Shown here: in pieces, positions 1 to 5,367 of the stretch
Numbering within the stretch: position 1 is the first letter of the stretch
Layout: every line of letters begins with the position of its first letter
Assembly (NCBI GenBank): GCA_030043235.1
Contig: JASHYF010000001.1
Coordinates: forward strand, 1-8,052
Length of the DNA stretch: 8,052 nt
Source: Solirubrobacteraceae bacterium
Lineage (GTDB): Bacteria > Actinomycetota > Thermoleophilia > Solirubrobacterales > Solirubrobacteraceae
Direction: 5' to 3'
The notes under the pieces: generated by a model
What the model saw: the letters and a program-made list of their open reading frames with translations, nothing else
What the model was told of the DNA's origin: nothing
Databases searched by the model: none
Position numbers and translations under genes: made by a program

Positions 1-1673
1 ACCGTGGCCGCGCCCGCCGCGCCCGCGCCGCTCGTGCGGCGCTGCACCTCGTGGCGGATGTCCTTCATCGGCTCTGCCGAGCGCACGAGCGGGACCACGT
101 CGAAGTTGTTGACAGGCGGGGGCGAGCTGGTGAACCACTCGAGCGTGTTCGCCTTCCACGGGTCCGGGCCCGCCACGACCCCGGCTTTGAGGCTGCGCCA
201 CACGTTGACGACCGTCGCCAGCACGCCGGCGGCGAGGATGAACGAGCCAACCGTCGAGATCTGGTTGTACAGCACCAGATGCCCCACGTTGTCGTACGCA
301 TAGATGCGCCGCGGCATGCCTTCGAGGCCCATCGCGTGCTGGATCAGGAAGGTGATCAGGATGCCAAAGAACATCAGCCAGAAGCTCAGCTTCCCCAGCC
401 CTTCGCTCAGCATGCGCCCGGTCATCTTCGGGAACCAGTAGTAGATGGCCCCGAAGATCGGCAGCACGGCGCCGCCCAGCAGGACGAAGTGCAGATGCGC
501 CACCACGAAGTACGTTTCGTTGACCTGCCAGTCGATGGGGAAGGTCGCCAGGAAGATGCCGGAGATGCCGCCGATCAAGAACAGCGCGACCGCGCCCGCG
601 CAGAACAGCAGCGGCGTCTTGAATTCGACCGTGCCGCGCCACAGCGTGGCGATCCAGTTGAGGATCTTCACTCCGGTCGGCACTGCGATGAGGTAGGAGC
701 TCAGCATCACGAACACGAGGATCGCCTCGGGGATCGGCGCGGTGAACATGTGGTGCGCCCACGTGAGGAAGCCGAGGAAGGCGATCGCCACGGTCGAGGC
801 CGCGATCGCCTTGTAGCCGAAGATCGGCTTGCGCGCGAACACCGGCAGGATCTCCGAGATGATGCCGAAGCCGGGCAGCACCATGATGTACACCTCGGGG
901 TGGCCGAAGAACCAGAACAAGTGTTGCCAGAGGATCGGGGAGCCGCCCTCGGTGGGGTCGAAGAAATGGGTGCCGAAATGCCTTTCGGTGAGAAGCATCG
1001 TGACGGCCGCAGCGACGACGGGCAGCGCCAGGATGAGCAGCACGGAGTAGGTGAGGATCGCCCACACGAACAGCGGCAGGCGGCCCCAGCTCATACCGCG
1101 CGCGCGCATGTTGGTGACGGTCACGTAGAAGTTGATCGCGCCCAGCAGCGACGACAGGCCGGTGAGGTGAATCAGGTAGATCCACGCGTCCTCGCCGCCG
1201 CTCGGCGAGTACGTGGAGTTCGCCAGCGGGACAAAGCTCACCCAGCCCGCTTCGGGCGGATGCCAGAAGACCGAAGCGTAGAAGACGATGCCGCCCGCCA
1301 GCAGCAGCCAGTAGGACAGCGCGTTCAAGCGCGGGAAGGCCATGTCGCGCGCGCCGACCATCAGCGGCAGGAAGTAGTTGGCCAGGCCCGCCATCATCGG
1401 CACGATGAACAGGAACACCATCGTCGTGCCGTGCATCGTGAACAGCTGGTTGTACGTTTCCGGCGTCACCAGCGTGTTGTTCGGTGCGCCCAGCTGCAGG
1501 CGGATCATCATCGCCTCCGTGCCTCCAAGGATGAAGAACACGAAGGTCGTGACGATGTACATGATCCCGATCCGCTTGTGATCGGTCGTCGTTATCCAGC
1601 TCGTCCAGCCTTGGCCTTCGCGCTCGGCGCGATCGGCGTCGAGCTGGGGGATCGGGGCTGTGTAGGTGGCCAT
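1..1673 (-). CDS. ctaD: Cytochrome c oxidase subunit I, aa3 type (partial at C-terminus)
   Basis: Catalytic subunit of the aa3-type terminal oxidase. It reduces O2 to water at heme a3/CuB in the membrane and pumps protons. ATG at 1673; 557 codons read to the window edge with no stop, so only the extreme C-terminus is missing. Visible ligands: H81 (in HGTTMVF) and H395 for low-spin heme a; H393 for heme a3; H258, H307 and H308 for CuB; Y262 of HPEVY, the residue cross-linked to a CuB His. E260 and D110 (in DMAFPRLN) with N99 and N117 mark a D-channel; K336 (in PTGVK) marks the K-channel. This is an A1-type pattern, with about twelve hydrophobic segments. The positions equivalent to Rhodobacter Mg ligands H411/D412 are N385/E386. 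The tail is rich in Ala/Gly. It follows ctaC by 26 bp on the same strand, so co-transcription is very likely. The long plus-strand frame across it is an antisense shadow. Confidence 0.97.
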   Translation of the reverse strand, partial: MATYTAPIPQLDADRAEREGQGWTSWITTTDHKRIGIMYIVTTFVFFILGGTEAMMIRLQLGAPNNTLVTPETYNQLFTMHGTTMVFLFIVPMMAGLANYFLPLMVGARDMAFPRLNALSYWLLLAGGIVFYASVFWHPPEAGWVSFVPLANSTYSPSGGEDAWIYLIHLTGLSSLLGAINFYVTVTNMRARGMSWGRLPLFVWAILTYSVLLILALPVVAAAVTMLLTERHFGTHFFDPTEGGSPILWQHLFWFFGHPEVYIMVLPGFGIISEILPVFARKPIFGYKAIAASTVAIAFLGFLTWAHHMFTAPIPEAILVFVMLSSYLIAVPTGVKILNWIATLWRGTVEFKTPLLFCAGAVALFLIGGISGIFLATFPIDWQVNETYFVVAHLHFVLLGGAVLPIFGAIYYWFPKMTGRMLSEGLGKLSFWLMFFGILITFLIQHAMGLEGMPRRIYAYDNVGHLVLYNQISTVGSFILAAGVLATVVNVWRSLKAGVVAGPDPWKANTLEWFTSSPPPVNNFDVVPLVRSAEPMKDIRHEVQRRTSGAGAAGAAT

Positions 1674-1687
1674 GGTGTTGAGCTGGT

Positions 1688-1693
1688 CTCCTC
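1688..1693 (-). promoter_or_regulatory. Probable ribosome binding site of ctaD
   Basis: On the minus strand this reads GAGGAG, 14 nt before the ATG at 1673. The spacing is longer than usual. It is the only purine-rich block in the 26-bp ctaC-ctaD gap, and the protein aligns well from that ATG, so the start still looks right. Confidence 0.4.
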
Positions 1694-1699
1694 GGTGTC

Positions 1700-2551
1700 C
1701 TAAGGGTTCTCGACGGTGGCGGGGCCCGTCTGCGCCTTGAGTTTCGCCCGCGCGAGGGCCGCTTCGTGGTTCGCTTCGGCGATCAGCTGCTTCTGGCGCG
1801 CCAGCCACGCTTCGAATTCGGGCGGTTCCTCTGCCGTGACCGTCGCGATCATACGCGCATGCCCGCGGCCGCACAGCACCGCGCACTGTCCGTGGAAGAC
1901 GCCGGGCTTTTCGACCTTGAACCACGTGTAGTTGTGGTAGCCGGGCACAGCCTGGAACTTGCCGCCCAGTTCCGGCACCCACCAGGAATGCACGACGTCC
2001 GCGGACACTATGTTCAGCTCCACCGTGGTTTTCGTCGGCACGACCATTTCCTCATACGAGTACGGCGCGCCGAGGCCGTCGGGTTCGCTGGCGCCCGGGT
2101 ACACGTACTGCCAGATGTACTGGCGGCCGATGACCGTGATTTCGAGCGCTTTGCCGTTGGGCGGCAGGTGCCTCTGGGCGGTCGCATAGAGATGGTCTTC
2201 CGCCGGTTCGCCGAAGTCGGCCAGCGACGCCCCGCCGGGCCCGGAGTTCGGGGGGTTCTGGATGGCGGACAGCTTCGCGAACGTGAGGATCGCGAGCCCC
2301 AGCAGGATCACCGCCGCGGCGGCCGTCCAGCTGACCTCCAGGCGCGTGTTGCCGCGGATCTGCGCCGGCACTGCGCCCTTGCGCTTGCGGAACCTCACGA
2401 GCGCGTAGCCGAGCGCGATCTCCACGGCGAAGAAGATGACCAGCGCGATCACCAGCGTGATCACGAACAGGGTGTGGATGTCTTTCGCGTTGGGCGAGGC
2501 GCCCTTCGCCGGCGTGAAGAAGGCGAGCGTGGTGTCGAGCAGGTGGCCCAA
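1700..2551 (-). CDS. ctaC: Cytochrome c oxidase subunit II
   Basis: Carries the CuA centre that takes electrons from cytochrome c and passes them to subunit I. 283 aa. Two membrane helices (about residues 27-52 and 74-93) are followed by an extracytoplasmic cupredoxin domain. CuA ligands are visible: H188 (in VVHSWWVPELGGK), C223 and C227 (in GQCAVLCGRGH), H231 and M234. The residue between the cysteines that is normally Glu (CxExC) is V225; its backbone carbonyl can still bind CuA, but the carboxylate that normally binds Mg is gone. There is no CXXCH, so no fused cytochrome c domain, and no obvious lipobox. The C-terminal 35 residues are Ala/Lys-rich, probably helical. The start is uncertain: the 283-aa reading begins at TTG with no Shine-Dalgarno site; an upstream in-frame CTG would add seven residues. 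Followed 26 bp later by ctaD. Confidence 0.96.
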   Translation of the reverse strand: MGHLLDTTLAFFTPAKGASPNAKDIHTLFVITLVIALVIFFAVEIALGYALVRFRKRKGAVPAQIRGNTRLEVSWTAAAAVILLGLAILTFAKLSAIQNPPNSGPGGASLADFGEPAEDHLYATAQRHLPPNGKALEITVIGRQYIWQYVYPGASEPDGLGAPYSYEEMVVPTKTTVELNIVSADVVHSWWVPELGGKFQAVPGYHNYTWFKVEKPGVFHGQCAVLCGRGHARMIATVTAEEPPEFEAWLARQKQLIAEANHEAALARAKLKAQTGPATVENP

Positions 2552-2561
2552 GGCGGCGGGG

Positions 2562-2567
2562 ATTCTA
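2562..2567 (-). promoter_or_regulatory. Candidate -10 box before ctaC
   Basis: TAGAAT on the minus strand, ending 10 nt before the proposed TTG start in a short AT-rich patch of an otherwise GC-rich gap. There is no convincing -35 at 16-18 bp. If real, ctaC would be transcribed from its own, nearly leaderless promoter rather than only by read-through from the hydratase gene. Weak evidence. Confidence 0.25.
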
Positions 2568-2613
2568 TTCAGGCCCGGGCGGTACGCGCTTGATAACGAT
2601 CGTCACAAGACCT

Positions 2614-3486
2614 TCAGCGGCCGGAGAAGCGGGGCGGGCGCTTTTGCGCGAACGCGGTCACACCCTCGAGGAAGTCCTCGTTGCCGGCCGACTCCTGCTG
2701 GAGCTGGGCCTCGAGCTCGAGCTGCTCGTCCATGCGCGCGTACAGCCAGTTGTTCAGCTGGCGCTTGGTGCCGGCGTAGGAGCGCGTGGGGCCGCTCGCG
2801 AGGCGCGCCGCGAGCGCAGCCGCCTCCTCCTGGAGAGCGTCGTCGGGCACGACGCGGTTGATGAGGCCCCATTCCAGCGCTCGTGGCGCCGGCAGCCGCT
2901 CGCCCAGCATCGCCAGCTCGCTCGCTCGCGCCATGCCCACGCGCGTGGGCACGAACAGCGACGAGCCGCCGTCGGGCACCAGTCCGATGTTCACGAACGC
3001 GAGCAGGAAGTACGCGCTCTGCGCGGCGACGATCAAGTCGCAGCACAGCGCCAGCGAGCAGCCGATGCCCACCGCCGGGCCGTTGACCGCCGCGAGCACC
3101 GGCTTGGGCACCTCGCGCACGAGCTTCATGATCGGGTGGTAGCGCTCGGTGAGCATCGTGTACACGTCCGGGCGCCCATCCGGCGTGCTGGCGCCGCCGC
3201 TTACGTCCTTCAGGTCGGCGCCCGAGGAGAAGCCGCGGCCGGCGCCCGTGATCACGATCGCGCGCACCGCCTCGTCGGCGGCGACGTCGCGCAGCGCGGC
3301 CAGCAGGTCGGCGCCGAGCTGCGCGTTCCACGCGTTCAGAGCCCGCGGTCGGTTCAGCTCGATCGTCGCCGCGCCGTCATCGACGCGAACGTTGACCGTA
3401 TCCAGCTGCTTGCCCGGCTCGCCTGCCTGCCTGTCCTCCCGTGGGGAGGGTCCCCCAACATGGGGGGCGCCCTTCAGGGTGCTCAT
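2614..3486 (-). CDS. Enoyl-CoA hydratase/isomerase family protein, PaaG-like
   Basis: Crotonase-fold enzyme acting on acyl-CoA thioesters in the cytoplasm. 290 aa from the ATG at 3486, which has AAGGGAG five nt upstream; the open frame runs further upstream but crosses the divergent gene. The domain starts near residue 29. Oxyanion-hole segments are ITGAGRGFSSGADLKD (79-94) and AAVNGPAVGIGCSLAL (132-147). The two catalytic Glu of classical enoyl-CoA hydratase (E144/E164 in the rat enzyme) are S144 and F164 here, so simple water addition is unlikely. The segment AFVNIGLVPDGG (163-174, with D172) and the ending KRPPRFSGR resemble PaaG, the ring-epoxide isomerase of phenylacetyl-CoA breakdown. 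No other paa gene is visible, so the substrate is unknown. The first 28 residues are low-complexity and encoded by a palindrome-rich stretch. Lies 62 bp upstream of ctaC. Confidence 0.9.
   Translation of the reverse strand: MSTLKGAPHVGGPSPREDRQAGEPGKQLDTVNVRVDDGAATIELNRPRALNAWNAQLGADLLAALRDVAADEAVRAIVITGAGRGFSSGADLKDVSGGASTPDGRPDVYTMLTERYHPIMKLVREVPKPVLAAVNGPAVGIGCSLALCCDLIVAAQSAYFLLAFVNIGLVPDGGSSLFVPTRVGMARASELAMLGERLPAPRALEWGLINRVVPDDALQEEAAALAARLASGPTRSYAGTKRQLNNWLYARMDEQLELEAQLQQESAGNEDFLEGVTAFAQKRPPRFSGR
3435..3466. repeat. Two adjacent GC-rich hairpins inside the 5' end of the hydratase gene
   Basis: Stem CCTCCC (3435-3440) pairs with GGGAGG (3444-3449) around a GTG loop. Two bases on, CCCCC (3452-3456) pairs with GGGGG (3462-3466) around AACAT. 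Both lie within the first 20 codons of the hydratase gene, in the part without homology to the crotonase domain. This looks like a small REP-like palindromic element now read as coding sequence, or a structure affecting translation of the gene. No second copy occurs in this window. Confidence 0.5.
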
Positions 3487-3491
3487 CGCTG

Positions 3492-3498
3492 CTCCCTT
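3492..3498 (-). promoter_or_regulatory. Ribosome binding site of the PaaG-like gene
   Basis: AAGGGAG on the minus strand, five nt before the ATG at 3486. This is good spacing and decides the start, ruling out the longer open frame that continues into the divergent gene. Confidence 0.6.
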
Positions 3499-3510
3499 CT
3501 GTCGCTCGAC

Positions 3511-3539
3511 TGGACCTTCGCTCGCGTTGATCCTATGGT
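3511..3539 (+). promoter_or_regulatory. Candidate promoter of the amidotransferase-like gene
   Basis: TGGACC (3511-3516, four of six matches to TTGACA), a 17-bp spacer and TATGGT (3534-3539, four of six matches to TATAAT). Transcription would start close to the ATG at 3547, giving a leaderless or nearly leaderless mRNA. That fits the lack of a properly spaced Shine-Dalgarno site; the only GAGG is one base from the ATG. Confidence 0.4.
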
Positions 3540-3546
3540 TTGAGGC

Positions 3547-4290
3547 ATGACACGTCCGGTGATCGGCATCTGCGCGGCGCTCGAGCAGGCGCGCTGGAGC
3601 GTGTGGGACCTGCACGCCGCGCTGCTGCCGCGCAACTACATCGACGCCGTGCAGCGCGCCGGCGGGCTTGTCGTGATGCTCCCGCCCGACCAGCTGCTGG
3701 CCGAGGACCCGGTGGAGGCGCTCGAGCTGATCGACGGCCTGATCCTCGCCGGCGGCGCAGACATCGCCCCCGCCACCTACGGGCACCGGGCGGGACCCCA
3801 TACAACCGGAACGGTGCCCGAGCGCGACGCGTTCGAGGTCGCGCTCACGCGCGGCGCGATCGAGCGCGACCTCGCGGTGCTGGGGATCTGCCGCGGCATG
3901 CAGCTGCTGAACGTCGCCTGCGGCGGCACGCTCGTGCAGCACCTGCCCGAGCGCTTCGGCCACCACGAGCACAGGCGCGTGGTCGGCTCATTCGACGGCG
4001 CCGACCACGACGTGGTCCTCACCGAGGGCTCGCTCGCGGCGCGGGCCGCCGGCGAGCTGGTGCACGCGACCAAGTCCCACCACCACCAGGGAATCGACGA
4101 GCTGGGCGAGGGACTGGTCGTGAGCGGCGTGTCCACGCTGGACGAGCTCGCCGAGGCGATCGAGTGGGCGGGCGGGCCATCCGATCGGCATTTCGTGCTC
4201 GGCGTGCAGTGGCATCCCGAGGCCGACGCCCGCAGCTCGATCGTCGGCGCGATGGTCGACGCCGCGGCGCGCGCACGCGTCCCGGAGTAG
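3547..4290 (+). CDS. Class I glutamine amidotransferase-like / peptidase C26 (gamma-glutamyl-GABA hydrolase type)
   Basis: Cytoplasmic hydrolase of gamma-glutamyl amide bonds, of the family that includes PuuD of putrescine breakdown. 247 aa, close to PuuD length. The triad is visible: nucleophile C115 in GICRGMQLLNV, and H223 with E225 in QWHPE. Also typical are the early PVIGI segment, LILAGGADIAP (65-75) for the oxyanion region, PERDAFE (91-97), and SHHHQGI (177-183), matching the family's S-x-HHQ-x-I motif. The ATG at 3547 is fixed by a stop just upstream in frame (ATG GTT TGA from 3535). No putrescine or GABA genes lie nearby, so the real substrate is open. Divergent from the PaaG-like gene across 60 bp. 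Its last Glu codon and TAG stop lie inside the first copy of the 22-bp repeat array. Confidence 0.92.
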   Translation: MTRPVIGICAALEQARWSVWDLHAALLPRNYIDAVQRAGGLVVMLPPDQLLAEDPVEALELIDGLILAGGADIAPATYGHRAGPHTTGTVPERDAFEVALTRGAIERDLAVLGICRGMQLLNVACGGTLVQHLPERFGHHEHRRVVGSFDGADHDVVLTEGSLAARAAGELVHATKSHHHQGIDELGEGLVVSGVSTLDELAEAIEWAGGPSDRHFVLGVQWHPEADARSSIVGAMVDAAARARVPE

Positions 4291-4395
4291 GGTCAGGCGG
4301 CCACACGGAGTAGGGGTCAGGCGGCCACGGAGTAGGGGTCAGGCGGCCACGGAGTAGGGTCAGGCGGCCACAGGGAGTAGGGGTCAGGCGGCCAC
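4284..4395. repeat. Five-copy 21-22 bp direct-repeat array
   Basis: Five near-identical units at 4284-4304, 4307-4328, 4329-4350, 4351-4371 and 4374-4395. Each reads GGAGTAGGG(G) followed by TCAGGCGGCCAC. Copies 1 and 4 have three G after GGAGTA where copies 2, 3 and 5 have four. Two-base linkers (AC, AG) separate copies 1/2 and 4/5; the others abut directly. There are no spacers, so this is not CRISPR. The unit is about two helical turns long, as expected for protein-binding iterons or operators, but slipped-strand amplification of an inert sequence is equally possible. The array begins inside the stop region of the upstream gene and ends one base before a -10-like box. Confidence 0.93.
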
Positions 4396-4396
4396 A

Positions 4397-4402
4397 TATA
4401 CT
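4397..4402 (+). promoter_or_regulatory. Candidate -10 box of the PAP2 gene
   Basis: TATACT (five of six matches to TATAAT) directly after the repeat array, nine bases before the GTG start. The -35 position at 17-bp spacing falls on the first bases of repeat copy 5 (GGAGTA) and does not resemble TTGACA. A promoter here would therefore need an activator or another sigma factor. There is no Shine-Dalgarno site before the GTG, so the transcript would be essentially leaderless. Confidence 0.45.
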
Positions 4403-4411
4403 GCCCGCCCA

Positions 4412-5362
4412 GTGCGGCTGTCGAGGGCGATCAGAGCAACCGCCTGGGGGATGGTGGTGGCGGGGGTCGCGGCGCCGCTCGTGCGCAAGCGGGTGAACGC
4501 CCCGCCCGTGGTGCTGCAGACGATCGCCTACGGCGCGCCGCTGGGGCTGTGCGTGGCTGCGCGTCGCTCGCGCGCGCGCGACGTCGCCACGTGCGTGCTG
4601 CACATGTGGGCTTACCTGGCCGCGTACAAGACGCCGCACGACGACGAGCAGGCGCAGGCGCAGCGCGTGCACGTGCGCTACCCGATCGTCGCCGACCGGG
4701 TGCTCGGCGTGGGCGAGCTGCCGAGCGCGCGCCTGCAGCGACGGCTGGCGTGCGCGCGCGCCAGCCCGCCGCAGTGGACGGCGCTCGATCACGCGCTCGT
4801 GTGGACGCACTGGAGCTGGTTCGCGTTTCCGCACAGCGCGCTCGCGTACGTCCTCGCGCGCCACCCCGCGCGCTTCCCGCGCGCGGCCGTGCTGCTGTAC
4901 GCGGTGTTCGACGCCGGCGCGAGCGTCTACTGGTTCCTGCCCACCGCGCCACCGTGGTACGCCGCCGAGGTGGCCGCCGAGCGCGGCGAGCCACGACCGC
5001 CGGTGCGTCGCTTGATGGTGGAGTACGGCGAGTCGTTCTGGAGAGACGGCTGGGGCTCGCTCTACAGTGTCTTTGGAGGAAATCCCCTGGCAGCGATGCC
5101 CTCACTGCACTTCGCCACGTCGATGACGGCTGCGCTCCTGCTCGCGGAGGTGGGGCCGGTGGCCGGTGCGATCGGCTTCGGCTACACGGCCACTCTCGGC
5201 TTCGCGCTCGTGTACCTGGGCGAGCACTACGCCGTCGACCTGCTCGGCGGAGCGGCGCTGGCCGCGATCGTGCGCCGGCTGGGACCGCGCGCGGGACCGG
5301 CGATCGCGCGCACGGGCCGCGCGGTCGCCACGCTCGAGCGGCTCGCCCACGCGGAGGCGTGA
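4412..5362 (+). CDS. PAP2-superfamily membrane protein (AUR1/inositolphosphotransferase-like branch)
   Basis: Probable membrane phosphatase or phosphotransferase acting on lipid phosphates. 316 aa from GTG at 4412. Hydrophobic segments lie at roughly 12-22, 33-50, 57-72, 130-148, 157-176, 230-248, 250-268 and 272-288. PAP2-type motifs: WFLPTAPPW (174-182), NPLAAMPSLHFA (224-235, with H233) and LGEHYAVDLLGG (269-280, with H272 and D276), the last two supplying the His and Asp of the phosphohistidine mechanism. The classical KxxxxxxRP first motif is not seen; the PTAPPW form points to the AUR1/Ipt1-like branch, which moves phospho-headgroups between lipids. The substrate cannot be told. A later in-frame ATG (4451) is a possible start, but the -10-like box placement favours the GTG. 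The stop TGA overlaps a GTG that could start the next gene. Confidence 0.85.
   Translation: MRLSRAIRATAWGMVVAGVAAPLVRKRVNAPPVVLQTIAYGAPLGLCVAARRSRARDVATCVLHMWAYLAAYKTPHDDEQAQAQRVHVRYPIVADRVLGVGELPSARLQRRLACARASPPQWTALDHALVWTHWSWFAFPHSALAYVLARHPARFPRAAVLLYAVFDAGASVYWFLPTAPPWYAAEVAAERGEPRPPVRRLMVEYGESFWRDGWGSLYSVFGGNPLAAMPSLHFATSMTAALLLAEVGPVAGAIGFGYTATLGFALVYLGEHYAVDLLGGAALAAIVRRLGPRAGPAIARTGRAVATLERLAHAEA
5353..5357 (+). promoter_or_regulatory. Ribosome binding site that favours the start of the flippase-like gene
   Basis: GGAGG inside the last codons of the PAP2 gene. It is 10 nt before GTG 5368 but only one nt before GTG 5359, the codon that overlaps the PAP2 stop as GTGA. The spacing favours 5368. 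Confidence 0.5.
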
Positions 5363-5367
5363 GCGGG

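Noticed and set aside
51..1703. A 550-codon plus-strand open frame across the oxidase region
   Set aside because: It is antisense to ctaD, rich in Arg, His, Glu and Asp with no recognisable domain. The minus strand gives a full set of oxidase ligands.
3487..3972. N-terminal extension of the hydratase to 452 residues
   Set aside because: The added part is antisense to the amidotransferase-like gene, and a good ribosome binding site stands before the ATG at 3486.
4284..4395. CRISPR array
   Set aside because: Repeats abut directly or are separated by two bases; there are no spacers and no cas genes in view.
4549..5358. Long N-terminal extension of the flippase-like protein
   Set aside because: This stretch is an out-of-frame, Arg-rich shadow of the PAP2 gene. 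Family similarity begins only after 5368.
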